A stretch of 64,000 nt of DNA. Source: Phyllobacterium bourgognense (GTDB lineage: Bacteria > Pseudomonadota > Alphaproteobacteria > Rhizobiales > Rhizobiaceae). Below, one piece after another: positions 52,842-62,166 of the stretch. The notes under the pieces were generated by a model that was not told where the DNA came from, did no database searches, and saw only the letters and a list, made by a program, of their open reading frames with translations. Location of the stretch: positions 1-64,000 of the forward strand of contig NZ_QPJM01000005.1 in the NCBI RefSeq assembly GCF_003337575.1. The letters run 5' to 3'. Made by a program: the position numbers and the translations under genes. Positions within the stretch are counted from its first letter, which is position 1. Every line of letters starts with the position of its first letter.

Positions 52842-52969
52842 CTGCTTTCGGCGCTCAACGCGATTCTTCTTGTCGTCCGGACTCTGTCACTGACAATCTG
52901 CTGGCGCCACCAAAGATGACATGGTCTCCACTGCGGCAGCCGATTAAGGTTAACAAGTGGTTTCGATTG

Positions 52970-53068
52970 AGCCGTGGACGGCGCTGTGAGACAGTACTTT
53001 CACTAGAGTTTGCATGATCAACTATCCTGAAATTCGAGGCTGCCCAGACCCACTGGGTGGCCTTTTTT
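52970..53068 (+). ncRNA. Candidate small RNA ending in an intrinsic terminator
   Basis: The terminator at 53038-53068 is not preceded by a + strand protein gene: the nearest upstream gene runs the other way. The simplest reading is a small RNA transcribed on the + strand that ends there. The 5' end is unknown and 52970 is only a guide; no convincing -35/-10 was found. I do not recognise the sequence. Terminating antisense or stray transcription from the PAS region is the alternative. Confidence 0.4.
53038..53068 (+). terminator. Intrinsic terminator with no upstream gene
   Basis: GGCTGCCCA-GACCCAC-TGGGTGGCC forms a 9-pair stem (two G-U pairs) with a 7-base loop, directly followed by TTTTTT (53063-53068). 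It reads on the + strand only. Confidence 0.85.
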
Positions 53069-53143
53069 CTGTTCATGGGGCTTTGCACCCGGGACCCGAA
53101 CCAGATAGCGTTCCGTAACTAGCAATAAAGGCCATGAACAAGA

Positions 53144-53878
53144 ATGAACGATTCAGCGGATATCCGGAACCGGTCCACAAAGGGCGAGCCGATTTTCAAT
53201 ATTCCGGGTGTCATATTGGCCATCATGGCCCTGTGCGGCATTGTGTTCGTTCTGGAGACCTATGTCTTGAGTGACGAGCAGAACAACGAATTTCTTCTGA
53301 ATTTTGCGTTCATTCCAGCGCGTTTTTCAGAATATGGCGGGTTCGCGTCGCCGGCCGCCTGGCTGACAACCGTGACCTACTCACTGATGCATGGGAGCAT
53401 CGCTCATATAGCGCTTAATATGATCTGGCTGGCCGCTTTCGGGTCACCACTGGCGGCGCGCATCGGTCCGCTGCGGACGGCGCTGTTCTGGATCGTAACG
53501 TCGATCGCTGCTGTGATGACGCATTTTGCGGTCTATCCGGACAGTATCGCGCCCTTGGTCGGCGCTTCAGGCGCAGTTTCCGGCATGATGGGCGCGGCGG
53601 CGCGTTTCGGTTTCCGCCGCTCTCCCTTGCGCAATTCAGCGGCCTTTGTCGGTGATATCCTGCCAATCGGGGAGGCGCTTCGCATGCGAACCGTGCTGAC
53701 CTTTCTCGGTGTTTGGTTTGTCACCAACATTCTCACCGGAATGCTCTCCGTCGGCGTCGATAGTTCTGCGACGATTGCCTGGGAAGCGCATATTGGCGGC
53801 TTTCTTGTCGGCTTCCTTGGCATTTCCTTGTTCGACGGGCGTGACAGCGGTCGAATGGATCCGGAATTGATGGTATAA
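53144..53878 (+). CDS. Rhomboid-family intramembrane serine protease
   Basis: A 244-residue protein with about six membrane helices. The catalytic Ser is in LVGASGAVSGMMGAAARFG, and the catalytic His in AWEAHIGGFLVGFLGISLF. HIALNMIWLAAFGSPLAARIG carries the conserved H/N region of helix 2. It should cut substrates within the inner membrane; the targets are unknown. It starts 75 bases after the orphan terminator. Confidence 0.92.
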   Translation: MNDSADIRNRSTKGEPIFNIPGVILAIMALCGIVFVLETYVLSDEQNNEFLLNFAFIPARFSEYGGFASPAAWLTTVTYSLMHGSIAHIALNMIWLAAFGSPLAARIGPLRTALFWIVTSIAAVMTHFAVYPDSIAPLVGASGAVSGMMGAAARFGFRRSPLRNSAAFVGDILPIGEALRMRTVLTFLGVWFVTNILTGMLSVGVDSSATIAWEAHIGGFLVGFLGISLFDGRDSGRMDPELMV

Positions 53879-53986
53879 TTGCAAAATAGTTGCAATAGGC
53901 ATCGCATACGCGCACCATGAACTAGATCATCGGACGTATCCCGGGGGATACGATGGTCCAGAAGCCAATGTGCAAGGAGGATGTAC

Positions 53987-54418
53987 ATGACTGTCAAACT
54001 GATTCTCGAACGAAAAGGCTATGACGTATTCAGCACGACGCCGGAGACGACGCTCGGCGATGCAATTACGATCCTCGCAAAGCACAAGATCGGTGCAATT
54101 GTCGTTTGTGACGGGAACAATGCCATCAAGGGCATTTTGTCCGAGCGCGACGTTGTCAGGCAAATTGCCGCTCAGGGCGCCGATGCCTTGTGGAAGCCGA
54201 TTTCGGAAAGCATGACCATGAAGGTCAAGGTCTGCAGTGAGAAACACACGATCAATCAGGTGATGGAAATCATGACACAAGGCCGGTTTCGCCACCTGCC
54301 TGTAGAAAAGGACGGGCGTCTGCACGGAATTGTCTCGATCGGTGACGTCGTCAAACTTCGCATCGAGGAAGTGGAGCGCGAGTCGGAGGAAATTCGCAGC
54401 TATATCGCCACTGCCTAA
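53987..54418 (+). CDS. CBS-domain protein (two CBS motifs)
   Basis: A 143-residue protein made of two CBS motifs: VFSTTPETTLGDAITILAKHKIGAIVVCDGNNAIKGILSERDVVRQI and VCSEKHTINQVMEIMTQGRFRHLPVEKDGRLHGIVSIGDVVKLRI. CBS pairs bind adenosyl nucleotides and often act as energy sensors. AAGGAGG lies 9 bases before ATG 53987; the in-frame ATG at 53981 is too close to it. The patatin-like gene converges with it, their stops 7 bases apart. Confidence 0.93.
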   Translation: MTVKLILERKGYDVFSTTPETTLGDAITILAKHKIGAIVVCDGNNAIKGILSERDVVRQIAAQGADALWKPISESMTMKVKVCSEKHTINQVMEIMTQGRFRHLPVEKDGRLHGIVSIGDVVKLRIEEVERESEEIRSYIATA

Positions 54419-54424
54419 AGCGGT

Positions 54425-55393
54425 TCAAAAAACGAGCTTTTGCATGCGCTCCAATTCGCCGAAGCGAGCCATGGTCTCTTCATAACCGAGTTTGATCGCC
54501 TCGTCTGCACGATGGAATTCGGCGAGGCCAACGTGGCCGATCTTCGGCATCAGCATGATGTCAGGCGGATCGCCTGCCATGCGTGCGCGTGAAATCCGGT
54601 CCTGGATAATGTTGAACGATTCCATCATGACACCGGTGATGCCCAACCGCTTTGAATAGGAAGGGTTGGCGCGCACCGCTTCGCCATCGCCTGAGCCAGG
54701 ATTGGGAGGTTCCGCTGCGTGCTTGATGACAGCGGCCCGGCCAAATTGATCATAGTGCAGGTTGACGGCGACAACCAGCGGATGCTCGTACGACCGGCAG
54801 ACCGCGACGGGAACCGGGTTTACCAGCGCGCCATCGACGAGTGTCCTGCCGTTGCATTCTACAGGTTCGAACACGCCGGGCAGGGCATAGGAAGCCCGCA
54901 TCGCGGTTATCAGGCTGCCTCGTGTCAGCCAGATTTCATGGCCGGTATTGATCTCGGTGCACACGGCGATAAAGCGCTTTGGCAGATCTTCAATAGCGAG
55001 TTCTTCCAGGTGTTCGCGCAGGCGACGATCGAGTTTCATGCCGCCGAAAAGGCCGTTGCCCCGAAAACGCAGATCGAGCAGGCTGAAAAGGCCTCGCTTG
55101 GTCAGGCTGCGGGCAAAATCCTCAAGCTGATCAAGCTTGCCGCCCAGATAGCAACCGCCAACAAGGGCGCCGATCGATGTTCCGGCAATCATGGAAATTT
55201 CGATGCCAGCTTTATCAAGGGCGCGCAGTACGCCAATATGCGCCCATCCGCGTGCGGCACCGCCGCCAAGCGCGAGCGCAATAGGTGTCTTGCGGTCGCG
55301 AGGCACTTCCGGCGTGATTACTGGCACATCCGGGGTGTTATCGATACCGATCGGTTCTGCCGCGCGCATCCGGCGCGATGCCCATTCGAGCAT
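54425..55393 (-). CDS. Patatin-like phospholipase (RssA/NTE type)
   Basis: A 322-residue patatin-like hydrolase with a Ser-Asp dyad. The oxyanion loop is GGGAARGWAHIGVLRALDKAG, the nucleophile lies in GTSIGALVGG, and the Asp in LVDGALVNPVPVAVC. It lacks a signal peptide and a long N-terminal regulatory domain. Phospholipase or lysophospholipase activity is expected in the cytoplasm or at the inner membrane. Function in cell physiology is unknown. Confidence 0.92.
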   Translation of the reverse strand: MLEWASRRMRAAEPIGIDNTPDVPVITPEVPRDRKTPIALALGGGAARGWAHIGVLRALDKAGIEISMIAGTSIGALVGGCYLGGKLDQLEDFARSLTKRGLFSLLDLRFRGNGLFGGMKLDRRLREHLEELAIEDLPKRFIAVCTEINTGHEIWLTRGSLITAMRASYALPGVFEPVECNGRTLVDGALVNPVPVAVCRSYEHPLVVAVNLHYDQFGRAAVIKHAAEPPNPGSGDGEAVRANPSYSKRLGITGVMMESFNIIQDRISRARMAGDPPDIMLMPKIGHVGLAEFHRADEAIKLGYEETMARFGELERMQKLVF

Positions 55394-55684
55394 AGCATAT
55401 ACTCCTGAAACACTGCTCTTTCACTATTCCTCTGTATTGGTATCCAAAGGATGAATATTGCGGATTTGTGACCCCTTAGCCAACCAATGAAATGGGATTA
55501 CAAAAGACGATGATGGCGGTTGCGAGGCATAGAGGATTTCCTGACCATTATTGTCCGTATGGCTAGGTCGTGAACTCATTGTGGGGTCGAAATGGTGTAA
55601 GGCCATCTTTTCGGATAGAAGGAGCTGAGGTGATGGAGGCGCCATTGTCGATTCTGTAGTGGAGTTCATGGCCCAGGAAGGCCT

Positions 55685-56107
55685 CTATTTTGTCTCTAAC
55701 TGCATTACCAATGATGATGTTCCATCCGTCGTGACGATCTGACGATAAAAACAAGAACGACGTCCGGTATGGCAGGTTGGGCCATCGCCGGCGACGGTTA
55801 CTTTCAGCCAAAGGGCATCCTGATCGCAGTCGGTGCGCATTTCGACTACCGTCTGCAAATTTCCGGATGTCTCGCCCTTTTGCCAAAGGGATTTACGTGA
55901 GCGCGACCAATAATGTGCGATGCCGGTTTCCAGCGTCAATTTCAGCGCATCGGCATTCATGTGCGCGACCATCAGCAGTTGGCCGTCACGGGCATCTGTA
56001 ACGACCGTCGTTACCAATCCGGACGCATCGAAGCGCGGTGCAAACACCGCGCCTTCTTCATTGTCATGTTTGTCGCTCAGGGAAGCGGAGAACAAATCGT
56101 TCGGCAT
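55685..56107 (-). CDS. hisI: Phosphoribosyl-AMP cyclohydrolase
   Basis: A 140-residue HisI that hydrolyses the adenine ring of PR-AMP in histidine synthesis. Visible are [40 protein letters not shown], the metal site in [14 protein letters not shown] and the cysteines in [14 protein letters not shown]. It is a stand-alone cyclohydrolase without the HisE domain, as usual in alphaproteobacteria. It lies 16 bases after folE on the same strand, so they are probably co-transcribed. Confidence 0.95.
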   Translation of the reverse strand: MPNDLFSASLSDKHDNEEGAVFAPRFDASGLVTTVVTDARDGQLLMVAHMNADALKLTLETGIAHYWSRSRKSLWQKGETSGNLQTVVEMRTDCDQDALWLKVTVAGDGPTCHTGRRSCFYRQIVTTDGTSSLVMQLETK

Positions 56108-56123
56108 AATACCATTCTGGAAG

Positions 56124-56750
56124 CTACCGGCCCCTGACGAGTGTCATGAACCGTACCTGCTCGTTGATTTCAGTCTTGAACGATCCGGTAAAGGTCGTCG
56201 TCGTGGTCGTCGAACCGGCTTTACGGATGCCGCGCATAGCCATGCACATGTGTTCTGCCTCGATCATGACCGCAACACCGCGCGGGCGCAGTGACTCCTG
56301 GATTGCATTGGCAATCTGCGCCGTCATGCTTTCCTGTGTCTGCAGGCGATGCGCGAACATGTCGACCACGCGGGCGATTTTCGACAAGCCAACGACCTTT
56401 TCGCCATCGGGCAGGTAGGCCACATGCGCCTTGCCGATGATCGGCACCATATGATGTTCGCAGTGCGAGAAGAACGGAATATCCTGAATGAGGATCATGT
56501 CCTCGTATCCGGCGACTTCCTCGAAGGTACGGCCGAGCACGTCGGCCGGATCCTGCGCATAACCGGAGAACAATTCCTTGTATGTGTTGGCCACTCGTTG
56601 CGGCGTATCTAACAGACCCTCGCGGTCCGGATTGTCGCCGGCCCAAAGCAGTAGCGTGCGAACGGCTGCTTCGGCTTCTTCTTGGGTGGGGCGTCGATTA
56701 TTATCCTGCTTGGCGGCTGCCGATTGCAGGACTTTGATTATAGCATCCAT
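56124..56750 (-). CDS. folE: GTP cyclohydrolase I
   Basis: A 208-residue type IA GTP cyclohydrolase, the first step of folate (and queuosine-type) synthesis. Zinc ligands are in [11 protein letters not shown] (Cys, His) and [11 protein letters not shown] (Cys). [33 protein letters not shown] is the typical core. The CEHH motif is intact, so it is the zinc-dependent form. It is followed by hisI and is divergent from the IscU-like gene, with a 272-base gap (56751-57022) in which I found no terminator or clear promoter. Confidence 0.96.
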   Translation of the reverse strand: MDAIIKVLQSAAAKQDNNRRPTQEEAEAAVRTLLLWAGDNPDREGLLDTPQRVANTYKELFSGYAQDPADVLGRTFEEVAGYEDMILIQDIPFFSHCEHHMVPIIGKAHVAYLPDGEKVVGLSKIARVVDMFAHRLQTQESMTAQIANAIQESLRPRGVAVMIEAEHMCMAMRGIRKAGSTTTTTTFTGSFKTEINEQVRFMTLVRGR

Positions 56751-57022
56751 CGCGATCTCCCGTAGCCGCCCTCAAAGGAGCGACGAGTTAAACGGCAATA
56801 CACGATAGTCGCTCCATCGGAACGGACGGTGTATTGAAGGCAAGCTGGAAAACGTTCCCAGCCCCGACCAACACAATAACGCATCGCGAAAATTTAATAC
56901 ATGCGACTTTGTGCTAGTGCGCTCCAATACTATATAGAGATTGAAATCGGGATTCATAGGGTCAAAGCGATGCACAATGACGCGTTTGCGGTGAACACTG
57001 TGTCGAAAAACGGGCATTCATT

Positions 57023-57469
57023 ATGATCAATGACGTCTACAACACGCGTATCCTGGAATTTGCCGGAAACATCCAGCGGCTCGGGCGCCTCGAGCAGCCG
57101 GACGCGTCAGCCACCGCTCATTCAAAACTTTGTGGCTCGACTGTTACCGTCGACCTGAAGGTGGAGGATGGCGTCGTTTCAGATTTTGCCCATGATGTTA
57201 AGGCTTGTGCGTTGGGGCAGGCGTCGTCGTCGATCATGGCGCGGCATGTCATCGGCGCAACGGCACAGGAGCTGCGCGACGTCAGGGACCGAATGTTCAA
57301 GATGCTGAAGGAAAACGGCACGCCGCCGGAAGGCAGGTTCGAAGATCTGAAGTTTCTTGAGCCGGTGCGCGACTACAAAGCGCGCCATAATTCCACGATG
57401 CTGACCTTTGACGCCGTGGTGGATTGCCTTGATCAGATCGAGAAGAAAAACGCCGAAGCTGCAGCCTAG
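57023..57469 (+). CDS. IscU/SufU-like Fe-S scaffold lacking the third ligand
   Basis: A 148-residue protein of the IscU/NifU-N family. The first cysteine is in SKLCGSTVTVDL and the second in KACALGQASSSIMARHVIG. The third ligand region, HCSxLA in IscU, reads HNSTML here, so that Cys is missing. It resembles the conserved iron-sulfur assembly-like protein encoded next to yidD in Rhizobiales. It may bind or transfer a metal but a standard scaffold role is doubtful. yidD starts 5 bases after its stop. Confidence 0.85.
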   Translation: MINDVYNTRILEFAGNIQRLGRLEQPDASATAHSKLCGSTVTVDLKVEDGVVSDFAHDVKACALGQASSSIMARHVIGATAQELRDVRDRMFKMLKENGTPPEGRFEDLKFLEPVRDYKARHNSTMLTFDAVVDCLDQIEKKNAEAAA

Positions 57470-57473
57470 ACCG

Positions 57474-57839
57474 ATGTGTGACGAACCGGCACAGGATCAA
57501 ACGCCGAAGATCGTCAGTAAATATTCGCGCAACTGGCAAGGATCCTGGCGGAAAACGCCAGGACGTTTGTTGGGAACAGGGCTGATCAGGCTCTATCAAC
57601 TTACCCTGTCGGGATTTGTTGGAAATTCCTGCCGCCATATTCCTACCTGCTCGGAATATACTTACGAGTCCGTCGCCCGCTATGGCCTGTGGACCGGAGG
57701 CTGGATGGGTCTATTCCGTTTTGTCCGCTGTGGGCCGGGCGGCACACATGGGCTGGATCCGGTCCCGACCGTACTGGATGGACGGTTTGTATGGTATATG
57801 CCCTGGCGCTTTTGGAGCCTTCATCGCCCTCAGACTTGA
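57474..57839 (+). CDS. yidD: Membrane protein insertion efficiency factor
   Basis: A 121-residue YidD. The N-terminal amphipathic region (LLGTGLIRLYQLTLSGFVGNSCRHIPTCSEYTYESVARYG) holds the conserved SCRxxPTCSxY core, followed by GGWMGLFRFVRCGPGGTHGLDPVP. The protein sits at the cytoplasmic face of the inner membrane near YidC. ATG 57474 is chosen since it lies just after the preceding stop; the frame extends upstream without similarity. It is the usual neighbour of the IscU-like gene. Confidence 0.93.
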   Translation: MCDEPAQDQTPKIVSKYSRNWQGSWRKTPGRLLGTGLIRLYQLTLSGFVGNSCRHIPTCSEYTYESVARYGLWTGGWMGLFRFVRCGPGGTHGLDPVPTVLDGRFVWYMPWRFWSLHRPQT

Positions 57840-57954
57840 ACTTTAAGCACTTTACGCCGGGCAAAACAGCATTTAGAAGTGCGCCCGCCGGAGCGGTTTC
57901 CGGCAAGCTGGATACCACCCGCAATCGTTGGCGGGACTGGATAGGAGAAAATCG

Positions 57955-59943
57955 ATGTCACAAACAGTTGCCAAAACTGTATCCATGCAATTCCCCGATG
58001 GCTCGAAGCGCGAATATGACGCTGCCATGACCGGCGCGGAACTTGCTGAATCCATTTCCAAATCACTTGCCAAAAAAGCTGTCGCCTACGCGGTGGATGG
58101 CACTGTGCGTGACTTGTCCGATCCGTTGCAGGGTTCAGGCGCGATCGAAATCTGGACACGGGAAGATCCGCGCGCGCTGGAATTGATCCGGCATGATTGC
58201 GCCCATGTTCTCGCCGAGGCTGTGCAGGAGTTGTTTCCCGGGACACAGGTTACCATCGGCCCGGTGATCGAGAATGGCTTTTACTACGATTTCGCCAAGA
58301 ACGAACCATTCACGCCGGATGATCTGCCGGTGATCGAGAAGAAGATGCGGGAGATCATTGCCCGTAACAAGCCGTTCACAAAAGAAATCTGGTCTCGCGA
58401 AAAAGCGCGCAAGATTTTCGCCGAAAAGGGCGAAGCCTATAAGGTGGAACTCGTCGATGCCATTCCCGAAGGGCAGGATCTGAAGATCTATCGCCAAGGC
58501 GATTGGTACGATCTTTGCCGTGGCCCACACATGGCTTCGACCGGCCAGATTGGCAATTCTTTCAAGTTGATGAAGGTTGCGGGTGCCTATTGGCGCGGCG
58601 ACAGCAACAATCCGATGCTGAGCCGCATCTACGGGACGGCTTTCAACAATGATGCAGATCTGAACTCCTATCTGCACATGCTGGAGGAGGCGGAAAAACG
58701 CGATCACCGCCGTCTCGGGCGCGAAATGGATCTGTTCCACTTCCAGGAAGAGGGCCCGGGCGTCGTATTCTGGCATCCGAAAGGCTGGAAGATGTTCCAG
58801 AGCCTCGTCAGCTACATGCGGCGCCGGCTGGATAGCCATGGTTACAGCGAAGTCAATGCACCGCAGGTACTCGACAAATCGCTGTGGGAGACGTCCGGTC
58901 ATTGGGGCTGGTACCGTGACAATATGTTCAAAGTCACGGTCGCCGGTGACGAGACCGACGACGAGCGTGTGTTCGCGCTGAAGCCCATGAACTGCCCCGG
59001 CCATGTCATGATCTTCAAGCACGGTCTGAAGTCATATCGCGATCTGCCGGTAAAGCTTGCGGAATTCGGCAACGTGCATCGCTATGAGCCTTCGGGCGCT
59101 TTGCATGGCCTGATGCGCGTGCGTGGCTTCACGCAGGACGATGCGCACATTTTCTGCACAGACGAGCAGATGGCGGCGGAATGCCTGCGCATCAACGATC
59201 TGATCCTCACGACCTATGCCGATTTCGGATTTGAAGGCATCACGGTGAAACTATCGACGCGTCCCGACAAGCGCGTCGGTTCGGATGAGTTGTGGGACCG
59301 TGCCGAAGAAGTCATGGGTCAGGTGCTCAAGACGATCGAGGAACAGTCTGGCGGCAAGATCAAGACATCGATCAATCCGGGCGAGGGTGCTTTCTACGGC
59401 CCCAAGTTCGAATATGTGCTGCGTGATGCTATCGGGCGCGACTGGCAATGCGGTACGACGCAGGTGGATTTCAACCTGCCCGAGCGTTTTGGCGCTTTCT
59501 ACATCGACTCCACATCGGAGAAGAAGCAGCCGGTGATGATCCACCGCGCCATTTGCGGTTCCATGGAACGCTTTCTCGGCATCCTGATCGAAAACTATTC
59601 AGGTCACATGCCGCTGTGGTTTGCACCTGTGCAGGTTGTGGTTGCAACGATCACCTCCGAAGCCGATGAATATGGCAAGCAGGTAGCCAAGGAACTGAAG
59701 GCCGCCGGTCTGCAGGTCATCACCGACTTCCGCAACGAGAAAATCAACTATAAAGTACGCGAGCATTCCTTGCAGAAGGTGCCGGTCATACTTGTTTGCG
59801 GCATGCGCGAAGCCGAGGAGCGTTCAGTCAATATGCGCCGCCTCGGCTCGCAGAATCAGACCTCGCTGAAGCTGGATGATGCAATTCAGCAGCTCAGGAC
59901 CGAAGCGACACCTCCGGACCTGTTGCGCGCGGCGGCCGAGTAA
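57955..59943 (+). CDS. thrS: Threonyl-tRNA synthetase
   Basis: A 662-residue class II synthetase. The order is a TGS domain, the second N-terminal editing domain ([17 protein letters not shown] is the start), the catalytic core (motif 2 in [26 protein letters not shown] and motif 3 in [18 protein letters not shown]) and the anticodon-binding domain at the end ([22 protein letters not shown]). The zinc site is in [16 protein letters not shown] and the two later His. ATG 57955 has TAGGAGAAA before it. The 115-base gap after yidD shows no obvious regulatory RNA. Confidence 0.97.
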   Translation: MSQTVAKTVSMQFPDGSKREYDAAMTGAELAESISKSLAKKAVAYAVDGTVRDLSDPLQGSGAIEIWTREDPRALELIRHDCAHVLAEAVQELFPGTQVTIGPVIENGFYYDFAKNEPFTPDDLPVIEKKMREIIARNKPFTKEIWSREKARKIFAEKGEAYKVELVDAIPEGQDLKIYRQGDWYDLCRGPHMASTGQIGNSFKLMKVAGAYWRGDSNNPMLSRIYGTAFNNDADLNSYLHMLEEAEKRDHRRLGREMDLFHFQEEGPGVVFWHPKGWKMFQSLVSYMRRRLDSHGYSEVNAPQVLDKSLWETSGHWGWYRDNMFKVTVAGDETDDERVFALKPMNCPGHVMIFKHGLKSYRDLPVKLAEFGNVHRYEPSGALHGLMRVRGFTQDDAHIFCTDEQMAAECLRINDLILTTYADFGFEGITVKLSTRPDKRVGSDELWDRAEEVMGQVLKTIEEQSGGKIKTSINPGEGAFYGPKFEYVLRDAIGRDWQCGTTQVDFNLPERFGAFYIDSTSEKKQPVMIHRAICGSMERFLGILIENYSGHMPLWFAPVQVVVATITSEADEYGKQVAKELKAAGLQVITDFRNEKINYKVREHSLQKVPVILVCGMREAEERSVNMRRLGSQNQTSLKLDDAIQQLRTEATPPDLLRAAAE

Positions 59944-59960
59944 TCTAGGCGAGCATGAAA

Positions 59961-59994
59961 TATGACAGCGTGGTGGCTTCATCACGCTGTCATA
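59961..59994. terminator. Perfect 12-bp hairpin after thrS
   Basis: TATGACAGCGTG (59961-59972) pairs perfectly with CACGCTGTCATA (59983-59994) around a 10-base loop, 17 bases after the thrS stop. There is no T run, so an intrinsic terminator is uncertain; it may protect or process the mRNA end. Confidence 0.45.
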
Positions 59995-60040
59995 TAGTGT
60001 TGAGAAAATCTAAGCCGTTTCAATATTTTGCGGAGTCCCC

Positions 60041-60859
60041 GTGCAGTTTCCAGAGCTTTCTTATGCCAACGACACGCAGACCCGCCTGACCCAATGGCTC
60101 ATTCGGGCCATCGAAGGTTTTTCCGGCCGCAACTATTATGCAGGGCTCTATAATACGTGGCGGAGCGACATCGTCCCTGCGGGTATCGATGTTTTCTGCA
60201 GAATGATGGATCTGATCAACATCCGGCTCGACGTTCAGGACCAGTGGCCACCGCAAAATTTGCCCGATACACCATTGGTGATTATCGCCAACCATCCCTT
60301 TGGCATTGGCGACGGCATTGCGTCTCTGGCATTGGCCGAGCAGCTCGGCCGGCCGTTCCGTGTTCTCATCAACAATGATCTTATGAAGGTGCCGGAAATT
60401 CGGCCCTATGCGCTTCCTGTCTGTTTCGACGAAACGAAGGAAGCCGTGACCATGAATATGGCTACCCGTCATGAGGCCGTGCGGCTTTTGAAGCAGGGCG
60501 TGACAATCGTCGTCTTTCCGGCCGGCGGTGTTGCGACGGCACCCAAGGGCTTTGGCCGGGCAGAGGATTTGCCGTGGAAGATTTTTCCGGCAAAGCTCGT
60601 GCAACAAGCCAAGGCCTCGGTGATCCCAGTCTATTTCGGCGGACAGAACGGGCGCTTCTTCCACCTTGCGAGCAAAGTTTCGATGACCCTGCGCATTTCG
60701 CTGCTGATACGCGAATTTCGCAGATTGTCCGGTAAGGCAATCAATGTGCGGATCGGCCGGGTTATCAGCTGGGACGAATTGAAGCCGCTGGAAGACCGCA
60801 AGCTGTTGCTCGAATATCTTTACAACGCGGTTTTTTCACTGGAGCACAGAGCCTATTAA
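60041..60859 (+). CDS. PlsC-like acyltransferase
   Basis: A 272-residue protein of the lysophospholipid acyltransferase family. The catalytic H-x4-D is in ANHPFGIGDG, and the PlsC PxFPxGG-like segment is VVFPAGGVATAPKGFGR. It is rather hydrophilic, with only weak hydrophobic stretches. GTG 60041 starts the family region. Related proteins act on lysophosphatidic acid or ornithine lipids; the substrate cannot be decided here. It converges with the minus-strand exported protein, with the two stops adjacent. Confidence 0.85.
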   Translation: MQFPELSYANDTQTRLTQWLIRAIEGFSGRNYYAGLYNTWRSDIVPAGIDVFCRMMDLINIRLDVQDQWPPQNLPDTPLVIIANHPFGIGDGIASLALAEQLGRPFRVLINNDLMKVPEIRPYALPVCFDETKEAVTMNMATRHEAVRLLKQGVTIVVFPAGGVATAPKGFGRAEDLPWKIFPAKLVQQAKASVIPVYFGGQNGRFFHLASKVSMTLRISLLIREFRRLSGKAINVRIGRVISWDELKPLEDRKLLLEYLYNAVFSLEHRAY

Positions 60860-61954
60860 TCAATCAAGTGGCTCTTCGCCCTCGGCCGGTTGGTTCGTCG
60901 TTGCTGGTGAGCTTGCAGCTTCAGATGCGATTACTTCGACATCCTGATTGCGGCCGGCGACGACCTTGTAGTCGCGCTGGTAGATGCGGTCCTTGTTCTT
61001 GGCGATGATGACATACTCGCCCTCCGCCAGGACAATCGAAGCAAAGGCGCCGACGCTTTCCCGCACGATATCGCCGGATGTGGTCAGAACGGACCAGGCA
61101 GTATCGGCCAGCGCCTCGCCACCAGCCTCGCGCACGAGCTTCATCGTCAGCAATGCGGCGCGGTGTTCCACGTTGGCTTCGGTGATTTTGCCGGCCTCGA
61201 CACGGATATCCGAGCGGATCACAGCGTTCGCGGTGCCGTAGTTGGAGACGATCTGGTAGGTGCCGGTATTGAGCCGCACCACGCTATCGGGTTTGACGTC
61301 CGGGATGATCAGTGCACGTTCGCCGCTCTGGTCGGCGTGATCTTCATAGATGGAAAATCGCAGCTGGTCCGGCGGTATGCGCCCGCCACCCGAGAGGGTT
61401 GCATTGAGTTTCACTCCGCCGGCATCAAGGATCATCGTTTCCGTGCGCTTGGCGCGGGTCATGGTAATGCGCTTTGTCGCGCCTGCGCGACCGAAAGCGA
61501 CGTGCACCAGATAGCTGCCGGGAGCAAGGTTGAACGAGGTCGTTCCGCCCTTGGCAGTCGCCAGCAATGCGAGCTTGCCGTCGCCGTTTGGCTCCGGTGA
61601 GAACACACGCCAAACGAGGCCACGCGGGATTGCCTGGCCCTTGTCGGAAAGCTTGGCTGACAGCACGAGTTCCGGTTCGTTGGCAAACGGGTTGTTCTCG
61701 GGTGACTTCGGATTGGCGTACCCTTTAAGATTAGGGATGTTGGGAATATCGAGCGGCGGGACTTCAGGTAGTTCGGGAGCGAGCGCCTGCGCAGATGCGC
61801 AGGAGATGCTGGCTAACCCCATGGTCACAAGCAGCAGCGCACATTTAAGAGCCCGAACGAAAATTCGCCACGAAGGGCTGCAAATGGCGTTTTTCTGCGC
61901 TCCGATGCTCCCGTACCAAATGTACGCTGCGCGTCCGTGCCCAAAAACCACCAT
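60860..61954 (-). CDS. Exported protein of unknown function whose 5' end lies in a palindromic element
   Basis: About 364 residues from ATG 61954. The mature part (APELPEVPPLDIPNIPNLKGYANPKSPENNPFANEPE onward) has repeated beta-rich segments such as GSYLVHVAFGRAGATKRITM and GEYVIIAKNKDRIYQRDYKVV, resembling small carboxypeptidase-regulatory-like folds. A hydrophobic segment (CALLLVTMGLASISCASAQA) is a plausible signal peptide. Its positively charged n-region (SWRIFVRALK), the ATG and an AGGAAG site 8 bases upstream all lie within palindromic element copy 4. Without the element no start codon precedes the signal peptide closely except GTG 61828, which would cut it short. An upstream ATG at 62032 lacks a ribosome binding site. 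Confidence 0.7.
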   Translation of the reverse strand: MVVFGHGRAAYIWYGSIGAQKNAICSPSWRIFVRALKCALLLVTMGLASISCASAQALAPELPEVPPLDIPNIPNLKGYANPKSPENNPFANEPELVLSAKLSDKGQAIPRGLVWRVFSPEPNGDGKLALLATAKGGTTSFNLAPGSYLVHVAFGRAGATKRITMTRAKRTETMILDAGGVKLNATLSGGGRIPPDQLRFSIYEDHADQSGERALIIPDVKPDSVVRLNTGTYQIVSNYGTANAVIRSDIRVEAGKITEANVEHRAALLTMKLVREAGGEALADTAWSVLTTSGDIVRESVGAFASIVLAEGEYVIIAKNKDRIYQRDYKVVAGRNQDVEVIASEAASSPATTNQPAEGEEPLD

Positions 61955-61991
61955 TTTCGCCGCTTCCTGACGAATTTTCGTTTGGGCTCTT
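61847..61991. repeat. Long imperfect palindromic element, copy 4, inside a gene
   Basis: A 145-bp fold-back. The outer arms AAGAGCCC-N-AACGAAAATTCG (61847-61867) and the inverse at 61971-61991 agree in 20 of 21 positions. The centre is GATGCTCCCGTAC, loop CAAAT, GTACGCTGCGCG. Unlike copies 1-3 it overlaps a coding region: read on the minus strand it is open in one frame and fused to the signal peptide of the exported protein. Confidence 0.85.
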
Positions 61992-62166
61992 GGGGACTTG
62001 CCGCCCGTTAAACTAAACTGGAATACACCCATGAAACGGTTTGATCCGAAGCCGATGGCAATTTCAAGGCTTTTTCTTAGCGTGCTACCTTTACTTGACG
62101 GATGAAACCACCACATTGTCCGCGCAAACAAGTATACGACTTAAATCAGGACCGCCGTTTTAAAAC

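Larger units (their letters stand above)
52842..53143. other. Divergent intergenic region with an orphan terminator
   Basis: These 302 bases lie between the PAS gene (minus) and the rhomboid gene (plus). They hold an intrinsic terminator on the + strand with no + strand gene before it. I found no gene for a protein. See the candidate small RNA. Confidence 0.55.

Noticed and set aside
57846-57954. T-box, threonine leader or other riboswitch before thrS
   Set aside because: No T-box stem, anti-terminator or run of threonine codons was found in the gap.
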